This document shows positions 58,018 to 64,000 of a stretch of 64,000 nucleotides of DNA, piece by piece. This stretch comes from Brachybacterium sp. UMB0905 (GTDB lineage: Bacteria; Actinomycetota; Actinomycetes; Actinomycetales; Dermabacteraceae), in contig NZ_PNHL01000003.1 of NCBI RefSeq assembly GCF_002871795.1, forward strand, positions 154,144 to 218,143, given 5' to 3'. The position numbers were made by a program, and so were the translations under genes. Position 1 is the stretch's first letter. Every line of letters starts with the position of its first letter. The notes under the pieces are model-generated. The model had not been told where the DNA came from. It saw only the letters and a list, made by a program, of their open reading frames with translations, and ran no database searches.

Positions 58018-59541
58018 GTGCCTGCCGCCCCCGCGCCCACCACACCGCCCGCGCACGTCCCCACCCCGGAGGAGCGCCAGAGCGTCCTGGCGGCCCTGCG
58101 CCGTCCCGCGTGGCTGAAGACCGAGGTGCTGGCCGGCCTGGTGGTGGCGCTCGCGCTGATCCCGGAGGCGATCGCGTTCTCGATCATCGCGGGCGTGGAT
58201 CCGCGGGTGGGACTGTTCTCCTCCTTCACCATGGCGGTGACCACGGCGATCCTGGGCGGTCGGCCGGCGATGATCTCCGCCGCGACCGGTGCGGTGGCGC
58301 TCGTCATCGCCCCGCTCGTGCGGGATTACGACGTGGACTACATGATCGCCGCGGTGATCCTGGCGGGCGTATTCCAGGTGATCCTCGCGCTGCTGGGCGC
58401 GGCAAAGCTCATGCGGTTCATCCCGCGGCAGGTGATGGTCGGCTTCGTCAATGCGCTCGCGATCCTCATCTTCCTCTCGCAGGTGCCGGAGCTGCTGGGG
58501 GTGCCGTGGCTGGTGTATCCGCTGCTGGCGCTGAGCCTGCTGATCGTGTTCGGTCTGCCCAAGCTGACCACGGCGGTGCCGGCGCCGCTGGTGGCGATCG
58601 TGGTGCTGACGATCATCGTGGTGGCTGCGCGGATCGAGGTGCCGACGGTGGGCGACAAGGGCGAGCTGCCCAGCTCCCTGCCCACCCTGCTGATCCCCGA
58701 TGTGCCGTTCACGCTCGAGACCCTGCGGATCATCGCGCCATACGCGCTGGGCATGGCGCTCGTGGGGCTCATGGAATCGCTCATGACGGCGAAGCTCGTG
58801 GATGACATCACCGATACCCGCTCGGACAAGACCCGCGAGTCCTGGGGGCAGGGCGTCGCGAACATCGTCACCGGCTTCTTCGGCGGTATGGGCGGCTGCG
58901 CGATGATCGGCCAGACCATGATCAATGTGCGCGCCTCGGGCGCCCGCACGCGCCTGTCCACGTTCCTAGCGGGCGTGTTCCTGCTGATCCTCGTGGTGGC
59001 CCTCGGCGACATCGTCGGGCTGATCCCGATGGCTGCGCTCGTGGCCGTCATGATCTTCGTGTCCGTGACCACCTTCGACTGGCATTCGATCCACCCCCGC
59101 ACCCTCGCCTACATGCCGAAATCCGAGACCACGGTGATGGTGGTGACCGTGGTGGGCACGGTCGCGACCGACAACCTGGCCGTCGGCGTGGTGCTCGGCG
59201 TACTGGTGGCGATGGTCGCCTTCGCACAGCGCGTGGCGCACCTGGTGCACGTGGAGCGCACCCTCGAGGAGCGGGCCGACGGGACCGCGGTGGCGCGCTA
59301 CACCGTGGACGGCGAGCTGTTCTTCGCCTCCTCGAACGACCTGTACATGATGTTCCGCTACGCGGAGGACCCGCAGCACGTGGTGATCGACCTGTCGAAC
59401 TCCCACCTGTGGGACGCCTCGACGGTGGCGGCCGTGGATGCGATCACGGAGAAGTACCACCGCCACGGCACCGAGGTCGATGTGGTCGGGCTGAACAAGG
59501 CCAGTCGACGCATGCGGGTGCGGCTCGCGCACCTGCGGTGA
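58018..59541 (+). CDS. SulP-family anion transporter with STAS domain
   Basis: 507 residues. The SulP membrane part has VLAGLVVALALIPEAIAFSI, GLFSSFTMAVTTAILGGRP and NIVTGFFGGMGGCAMIGQTM; about 11 helices. The C-terminal STAS domain contains ELFFASSNDLYMMF and HVVIDLSNSHLWDASTVAAV. GTG 58018 follows AGGAG. Transports sulfate or bicarbonate by family; the substrate is open. Probably controlled by the divergent MerR gene. Confidence 0.92.
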   Translation: MPAAPAPTTPPAHVPTPEERQSVLAALRRPAWLKTEVLAGLVVALALIPEAIAFSIIAGVDPRVGLFSSFTMAVTTAILGGRPAMISAATGAVALVIAPLVRDYDVDYMIAAVILAGVFQVILALLGAAKLMRFIPRQVMVGFVNALAILIFLSQVPELLGVPWLVYPLLALSLLIVFGLPKLTTAVPAPLVAIVVLTIIVVAARIEVPTVGDKGELPSSLPTLLIPDVPFTLETLRIIAPYALGMALVGLMESLMTAKLVDDITDTRSDKTRESWGQGVANIVTGFFGGMGGCAMIGQTMINVRASGARTRLSTFLAGVFLLILVVALGDIVGLIPMAALVAVMIFVSVTTFDWHSIHPRTLAYMPKSETTVMVVTVVGTVATDNLAVGVVLGVLVAMVAFAQRVAHLVHVERTLEERADGTAVARYTVDGELFFASSNDLYMMFRYAEDPQHVVIDLSNSHLWDASTVAAVDAITEKYHRHGTEVDVVGLNKASRRMRVRLAHLR

Positions 59542-59566
59542 GGCGCACTCCCACTACCCTCCTGGC

Positions 59567-59878
59567 ATGACCTCTTCCCCGTCCGCTCCCCCGCCGCAGC
59601 CCCGCTCGACCCCGCAGCGGCGACGCTTCGACGCCACGTGGCTGCCCTTCGGGATGATGATCGGCTTCATCCTGGGCATGGGGATCGGCCTGGTGGTGGT
59701 GGACAACCTGTTCCTCGGCGCCCTGGTGGGCCTTGCGGTGGGCGCAGGCCTGGGCATCGCGCTGGGACGGCGCGGCAGCGTCCCGGACAGCGCCGCGGAG
59801 GAGGACGCGCTCGATGAGGAGCACCGCCGCGCCCACGGCGACCACGTTGCCCCGCGGCGCCCCGATTCTGGGCGCTGA
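59567..59878 (+). CDS. Small two-helix membrane protein
   Basis: 103 residues: polar Pro-rich N-terminus (1-24), helices WLPFGMMIGFILGMGIGLVV and LFLGALVGLAVGAGLGIALG with small-xxx-small packing motifs, then a charged tail. TACCCT lies 6 nt before ATG 59567: leaderless. It lies 25 bp after sulP. No family recognised; possibly an accessory to SulP. Confidence 0.75.
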   Translation: MTSSPSAPPPQPRSTPQRRRFDATWLPFGMMIGFILGMGIGLVVVDNLFLGALVGLAVGAGLGIALGRRGSVPDSAAEEDALDEEHRRAHGDHVAPRRPDSGR

Positions 59879-59928
59879 CTAGCGATCTCTGGGCGCTGAC
59901 CAGCGTTTTCTGGGCGCCGACGTGCGCT
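59866..59928. repeat. Three 21-bp tandem repeats
   Basis: Units 59866-59886, 59887-59907, 59908-59928 with core TCTGGGCGC(T/C)GAC. The first spans the stop codon of the small membrane protein gene. The rest of the gap to 60096 shows no gene. Confidence 0.7.
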
Positions 59929-60095
59929 CCTCCCTGAGGTCTCCGCGCGGTGCACAGAATCTTCACCCAGCCACCGCAGCGATGTCATGAATATTCCTTG
60001 CCCCCCTGACCCTTTGGCCCCGTGTGTCACGGACCGCCGCGGCTCGGTCCACGACGGGAACGCCGTCTCCGAGTCGCTGAGGAGGGACAACAGCC

Positions 60096-60473
60096 ATGAC
60101 CACAGCACACATCGCACGACGTTCGCGTGCCGCGCTGGCACTGGCCGCCTCGACCGCGCTGCTGTCACTGGCAGCCTGCGGGACCGACACCGCTGCCCAG
60201 GAGGAGGATGCTCCGGCCGAGCAGGCTGAGCAGTCCACGGGCGACGGTGGGCAGTCCAACAGTGGGGGCGAGCAGTCCGGGGACGGTGCAGGGACCGGCA
60301 CGGGTGCGGGCGAGGATGAGGCCGCGGCGGGCCAGGGGGACCCGACGCGCATCGTCCTGGCTGCCGACCTCGAGGGCCAGGGCTCGGTGTGGGACATCGT
60401 CGTCGCACCAGGCACCTACGTCGACAACGACAACGGTCTGCTGGTGGGCATCGGCAGCCCGCACGACATCTGA
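60096..60473 (+). CDS. Lipoprotein of unknown function (copy 2, short)
   Basis: 125 residues. Lipobox LAAC (Cys28, the same position as in copy 1), a Gln/Glu/Gly-rich linker (about 33-78), then only a short folded end: RIVLAADLEGQGSVWDIVVA and PGTYVDNDNGLLVGIGS. This end matches copy 1 (KVAPGTWVGYDHGLLIGIS), but the Cys-rich middle domain is missing. ATG 60096 follows GAGGAGG. A terminator follows. Confidence 0.8.
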   Translation: MTTAHIARRSRAALALAASTALLSLAACGTDTAAQEEDAPAEQAEQSTGDGGQSNSGGEQSGDGAGTGTGAGEDEAAAGQGDPTRIVLAADLEGQGSVWDIVVAPGTYVDNDNGLLVGIGSPHDI

Positions 60474-60522
60474 TCCCACGAGACACCGCAGCGCCGTGAC
60501 GGCGCAGCCCGTCGGCTGCCGA

Positions 60523-60565
60523 CCCCGGCCGGTCAGGTCCCTCACCCGGACCTGACCGGCCGGGG
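60523..60565 (+). terminator. Terminator after the short lipoprotein gene
   Basis: 18-bp perfect arms (CCCCGGCCGGTCAGGTCC and its complement) around CTCACCC, 50 bp past the stop. Confidence 0.9.
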
Positions 60566-60670
60566 CGTGCCGTCGTACGGTATCCATGGCGACGTCCGCT
60601 GGGGGCGCGCCCGAGCCCGGGACGACCCGCGGCGCGCTGACCGGGGAGGACGGCCTCCGAGGAGGACCGC

Positions 60671-61834
60671 ATGACCCCGCCTGATGCCCCGGGTGCACCG
60701 TCTTTCGCTGCGGCGCTGCGCCGCATCCTGGACCGTCCCGCGCTGACGCGGCTGCTCATCGGGTGGGGCGCCGTGCTCGCTCTGGCTCATGCGGCACCCG
60801 CTCTCGTCGGCCCTCTGCCGGGCTTGGCGCTCATCGCGCTGTTCGGGGCCGTGGTCGCGGTGATCGTCATCGCCGCCGGCGGCGTGGTCGCGCAGGCGGA
60901 GGCGCTCGCGCAGCGGCTGGGCGACCCCTACGGCACGCTCGTGCTGACGCTCTCGATCGTGGTGATCGAGGTGATCCTCATCGCCGGGGTGATGCTGGGG
61001 CCAGGGCAGAGCGCCACCATCGCGCGGGACTCGGTGATGGCGGTGTCGATGATCATCATGAACCTGGTGCTGGGGCTGTGCCTTTTGATCGGCGGGCTGC
61101 GGCAGGGGCAGCTGGCGCTGCAGCGGGTGGGCACCTCGGCGTACCTCGTGCTGCTGGTGCTGCTGGGGGCGACGGCCTTCGCCCTGCCCGCACAGATCGG
61201 GGAGGCGGGGCAGTTCCGGTCGGTGCAGGCGGTGGTAGTCGCGGCGTTGACGATGGGGCTGTACGCGCTGTTCCTGTGGCGGCAGATGGGGGCGCAGGCC
61301 GCGGAGTTCCAGGAGGTGGAGTTCCGGGAAGCGGTGGATGCGCCTGCCCGCCCGCCCCTGCGCACCGTCCTGCGGGAGCATCGCGCGGAGCTGCTGCTGC
61401 GCACGGGCCTGCTGGTCGCGACGGTGCTGCCAATCGTGCTGCTGGCCGAGCACATGGCGGCGCTGGTGGAGGATGGCCTGTCCCGGCTGGGGGCACCGCA
61501 CGCGCTCGCCGGGCTGCTGATCGCGATGATCGTGTTCACCCCGGAGTCGCTGACGGCGGTGAGGGCGGTGCTGGGCGGCGAGGTGCAGCGCGTGGCGAAC
61601 CTGTGCCACGGGGCGCTGGTGTCCACGTACGCCCTCACGATCCCGACGGTGCTGCTGCTGGGGCTCGTGACCGCCGCGCCGGTGGTGCTCGCGGAGTCCG
61701 GGGCGAATCTGCTGCTGCTCGGGGTGACGTTCGCCCTCGCGGCGATCTCGGCGGCCTCCCCGCGGGTGACGGCCGTGCACGGGGCGGCGCATCTGATGCT
61801 GTTCGCGCTGTACGTGCTGGCGCTGTTCGCCTGA
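60671..61834 (+). CDS. chaA: Calcium/proton antiporter, ChaA type
   Basis: 387 residues and about eleven helices. The two CaCA repeats are visible: LVLTLSIVVIEVILIAGVML with its membrane-buried Glu, and FTPESLTAVRAVLGGEVQRV, followed by ANLCHGALVSTYALTIPTVL. An acidic loop (EFQEVEFREAVD) joins the halves. ATG 60671 follows GAGGACC. Exports Ca2+ or Na+ in exchange for H+. Confidence 0.9.
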   Translation: MTPPDAPGAPSFAAALRRILDRPALTRLLIGWGAVLALAHAAPALVGPLPGLALIALFGAVVAVIVIAAGGVVAQAEALAQRLGDPYGTLVLTLSIVVIEVILIAGVMLGPGQSATIARDSVMAVSMIIMNLVLGLCLLIGGLRQGQLALQRVGTSAYLVLLVLLGATAFALPAQIGEAGQFRSVQAVVVAALTMGLYALFLWRQMGAQAAEFQEVEFREAVDAPARPPLRTVLREHRAELLLRTGLLVATVLPIVLLAEHMAALVEDGLSRLGAPHALAGLLIAMIVFTPESLTAVRAVLGGEVQRVANLCHGALVSTYALTIPTVLLLGLVTAAPVVLAESGANLLLLGVTFALAAISAASPRVTAVHGAAHLMLFALYVLALFA

Positions 61835-61883
61835 GCGCGGCGCGGCGAGGGGGCGGCGGGAGCGAGGGCGGTAGGCTCGCGAT

Positions 61884-62633
61884 GTGAATGCGACGACGCT
61901 GCTGATCCCCACCGATGACGGCGACCTGCCCGGCCTGCTGTGGCTGCCGGAGAACCTCGAGGAGCCGGTGCCCGGTCTCGTGGTGCTGCAGGAGATCTTC
62001 GGGCTGTCCGACTATGTGCAGCAGCGCTGCGCCGATCTCGCGGCCCTGGGGTACGCGGTGCTGGCCCCGCAGCTGTTCGCGCGCCTGGACCCGCCGGTGG
62101 TGGGGGTGCCCGACGGCGAGGATTTCGAGGCCTGGCTCGGGGAGGGTATGGCGCTGACGCAGGCGCTGCCGTGGGATCGGGCGGAGGCCGATGCGCTTGC
62201 GGCGCTCGCGGCGCTGCGGGCCCATGGCGTGGTGGACTCCGAGCGGGTGGGCCTGCTGGGCTTCTGCTACGGCGGCGGCCTGGCCTTCTCCACCGCGGCG
62301 GCGGCGATCCGGGAGCAGCGGCCACCGTCGGTCCTGGTCTCCTACTACGGGTCCGCGCTGCCGCAGCTGCTGGAGCACGCGGAGATCGTGGATGTGCCGA
62401 GCCTGCATCACTTCGGGACCGCAGATGCGTTCATCGAGATGCCGATGGTGGAGCAGATCCGTGCGGCGGTCACCGCCGACGGCGCGCGCGAGCAGGTCGA
62501 GTTCCGCCTCCACGATGGCGCAGGGCATGCCTTCGACAACCCGCATCCGGGGCTGTTCGACGCCGATGCGGCCGAGGCCGCCTGGCAGCAGACGGTGGCG
62601 TTCCTCGCGAAGACGCTCCCCAGCCGAGGCTGA
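61884..62633 (+). CDS. Dienelactone hydrolase family protein
   Basis: 249 residues, alpha/beta hydrolase. The nucleophile is Cys in LLGFCYGGGLAF (about 130), the acid is Asp in HFGTADAF and the base is His in DGAGHAFDNPH; the catalytic Glu motif LQEIFGL is near the N-terminus. GTG 61884 follows TAGGCT by 6 nt: leaderless. Substrate unknown; the order of genes gives no pathway. Confidence 0.92.
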   Translation: MNATTLLIPTDDGDLPGLLWLPENLEEPVPGLVVLQEIFGLSDYVQQRCADLAALGYAVLAPQLFARLDPPVVGVPDGEDFEAWLGEGMALTQALPWDRAEADALAALAALRAHGVVDSERVGLLGFCYGGGLAFSTAAAAIREQRPPSVLVSYYGSALPQLLEHAEIVDVPSLHHFGTADAFIEMPMVEQIRAAVTADGAREQVEFRLHDGAGHAFDNPHPGLFDADAAEAAWQQTVAFLAKTLPSRG

Positions 62634-62641
62634 GGAGCGTC
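62612..62641. terminator. Terminator overlapping the hydrolase stop codon
   Basis: GACGCTCC, inner CAGCC/GCTG, GGAGCGTC. It lies between convergent genes. Confidence 0.65.
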
Positions 62642-62654
62642 GCGAGGCTGTTCG

Positions 62655-63887
62655 TCACAACCCGTCGGCCCTTTCCGCTCCGTCGGCCCTCTCCACCCCG
62701 GCGACGGGGACCTCCCGGCCCTCGCGCGCCGAGGCGTAGCAGGCGTCGATCACGCGGGCGCGCCGCAGCGCAAGGGAGCCGTCATGCGCGGCGTGCTCAC
62801 CCGAGCGGACCGCGGCGAGGAAGTCCGCGATCGCGCCGGCGTGGCCGCGGTCCTCGCCGGGGGCGGGGTGCAGCTCGGCGGGCGTGCCGGCCACCTCGGT
62901 CCACACGGTGATCTTCGGGCCGGTGGGCGCGCCCCATTCGATGGTGGCCCCACCCTCGTCGCCGTAGAGGGTGACGTAGCACAGGTCGTGCGGGATCCAC
63001 TGGGCCCAGGACGCCTCCAGCAGCACGGTCTCCCCGCCCTCGAGACGGAGGAAGGCGGTGGCGAGGTCCTCGACCTCGAAGGGCACGCCCTCCTCCACGG
63101 CGGAGACGCCGAAGCCGGAGCCGCCGCGGCCCTTGGGGCCGAATTCGGCGTGGGTGCTCGCGGAGGCCGCGGTGACCTCGGGCTCGCCCATGAGGTGCAG
63201 GGTCATGTCCAGCATGTGGATGCCGATGTCCATCATGGCGCCGCCGCCGGAGCTCTCGGCCTTGGTGAACCAGGTGCCGAGCCCGGGGATGCCCTGTCGG
63301 CGGATCCACCCGGTCTTGGCGTAGTAGATGGAGCCGAGCACACCGGCGTCCACGATGTCCTTGAGCGCCGTGACGTCTCCGCGCCGACGGTGGTTGAAGG
63401 AGACGTCCAGCACGCGTCCGGTGCGGCGGGCTGCCTCGACCATCTTGGCGGCGGCGTCCCCGGTCTGCGCCATCGGCTTCTCGGTGAGGACGTGCACGCC
63501 TGCCTCGAGTGCGGCGGTCGCCATCGGGGCATGTAGGAACGTGGGGGTGGCGATGGAGACGACGTCGAGCCGGGCTTCGGCGAGCATCTGCTGCCAGTCC
63601 TGGTAGAGACCCGGGACGTCATGCTCGGAGCCGAAGCGGTCCAGCAGATGCTGCTCCATGGCGGACAGCGCCACGAGCTCGACGGAGGGATCAGCGGCGT
63701 AGGCAGCCAGGTGCTGCTGCCCAGCCCACCCCAGACCGATCACCCCGGCGCGCAGCGGGCGGGGGTCAGCGGGGCCGACGGGGGCTAAGCCAGTGGTGGC
63801 GGCGCTGTCGGCGGGGTCGGTACCAGCAGAGGCGGTGCCAGCGGGGTCGGGGGCTGCGGTATTGGGGGCGGGGGTGGCGTCGGTCAT
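62655..63887 (-). CDS. Gfo/Idh/MocA-family oxidoreductase
   Basis: 410 residues. After an Ala/Thr/Pro-rich 45-residue extension, the Rossmann start RAGVIGLGWAGQQHLAAY, then SIATPTFLHAPMATAALEAG and the catalytic-Lys motif VLTEKPMAQTGDAA; the C-terminal part has SSGGGAMMDIGIHMLDMTLH. A sugar or inositol dehydrogenase by family. ATG 63887 follows GAAGGAC and overlaps the stop of an upstream gene (ATGA). Confidence 0.92.
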   Translation of the reverse strand: MTDATPAPNTAAPDPAGTASAGTDPADSAATTGLAPVGPADPRPLRAGVIGLGWAGQQHLAAYAADPSVELVALSAMEQHLLDRFGSEHDVPGLYQDWQQMLAEARLDVVSIATPTFLHAPMATAALEAGVHVLTEKPMAQTGDAAAKMVEAARRTGRVLDVSFNHRRRGDVTALKDIVDAGVLGSIYYAKTGWIRRQGIPGLGTWFTKAESSGGGAMMDIGIHMLDMTLHLMGEPEVTAASASTHAEFGPKGRGGSGFGVSAVEEGVPFEVEDLATAFLRLEGGETVLLEASWAQWIPHDLCYVTLYGDEGGATIEWGAPTGPKITVWTEVAGTPAELHPAPGEDRGHAGAIADFLAAVRSGEHAAHDGSLALRRARVIDACYASAREGREVPVAGVERADGAERADGL

Positions 63888-64000
63888 CGGGGTCCTTCAC
63901 GGGTGGTGGCGAGCAGGCGCAGCGGAGTTGTCCCGCAGGCTATCGCTCCTGATCCGTGCGCGACGAAGCGTCCGTCCCGAGCTACCACGGTGGGTCGATA
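63884..64000 (-). CDS. 3' end of a gene coupled to the oxidoreductase (cut by window edge)
   Basis: 38 codons: YRPTVVARDGRFVAHGSGAI then ACGTTPLRLLATTREGPR and a TGA overlapping the oxidoreductase start (ATGA). Only this frame ends by such an overlap. No family can be named; sugar-active enzymes are common partners of Gfo/Idh genes. Confidence 0.5.
   Translation of the reverse strand, partial: YRPTVVARDGRFVAHGSGAIACGTTPLRLLATTREGPR

Overview
The window is 64 kb of high-GC DNA with dense, short-spaced genes, RADG-type disordered linkers and many leaderless starts. It comes from an actinobacterium. The menaquinone genes, the Ccs-type cytochrome c biogenesis operon, the 32-residue bS22-like ribosomal protein and the MT0933-type antitoxin suit the Micrococcales, and I would guess the Brachybacterium/Dermabacteraceae neighbourhood. 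No rRNA, CRISPR or prophage is visible.

Layout. Positions 1-2,200 are a scrapyard: the start of a short Cys-ending peptide gene at the edge, a dead IS3 element with 25-bp inverted repeats, and an IS1380 remnant. Positions 2,200-9,500 hold ppk2, purH, purN, two membrane proteins and menF. Positions 9,500-23,500 carry the rest of menaquinone synthesis (menD, menC, menB, menE, menA). They are interrupted by an HtrA protease, a second dead IS3, a secreted protein of unknown function, a fragment of era, a broken IS110, a methyltransferase and a PIN-toxin/antitoxin pair. Positions 24,700-29,760 are a five-gene overlapping operon (phosphatase, resA, ccdA, resB, ccsB). Positions 29,800-41,000 hold marR/yceI, glutaredoxin, bS22, two coupled dynamin-like GTPases, acuC, a KtrB/KtrA K+ system, proC and a DUF368 lipid-carrier translocase. 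Positions 41,000-45,600 are one 4.6-kb gene for a helicase/nuclease-like protein whose ATPase motifs are degenerate. Positions 45,700-64,000 hold a DeoR regulator, an orphan antitoxin, copC, a MobA-nitrilase fusion, tRNA-Arg(CCT), two fadD genes, two CNNM/CBS proteins, two related lipoproteins, merR/sulP, chaA, a dienelactone hydrolase and a Gfo/Idh oxidoreductase.

How genes work together. MenF to MenA take chorismate to demethylmenaquinone (menH and menG are not here). The Ccs operon matures c-type cytochromes that use this quinone. Three men genes (B, C, D) start behind nearly the same leaderless promoter. About 18 genes have a TANNNT-like box 5-8 nt before the start codon and no Shine-Dalgarno, so leaderless translation is common here.

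Most unusual signals: (1) an 11-mer, GGGCCGACGGG, found at least 17 times and concentrated between genes and in linkers; (2) one small hairpin element inserted in two unrelated transposase genes; (3) the giant helicase-like protein without Walker residues; (4) long intergenic palindromes; (5) a perfect-arm operator over the -10 box of a fadD gene; (6) paired lipoproteins sharing a C-terminal module.
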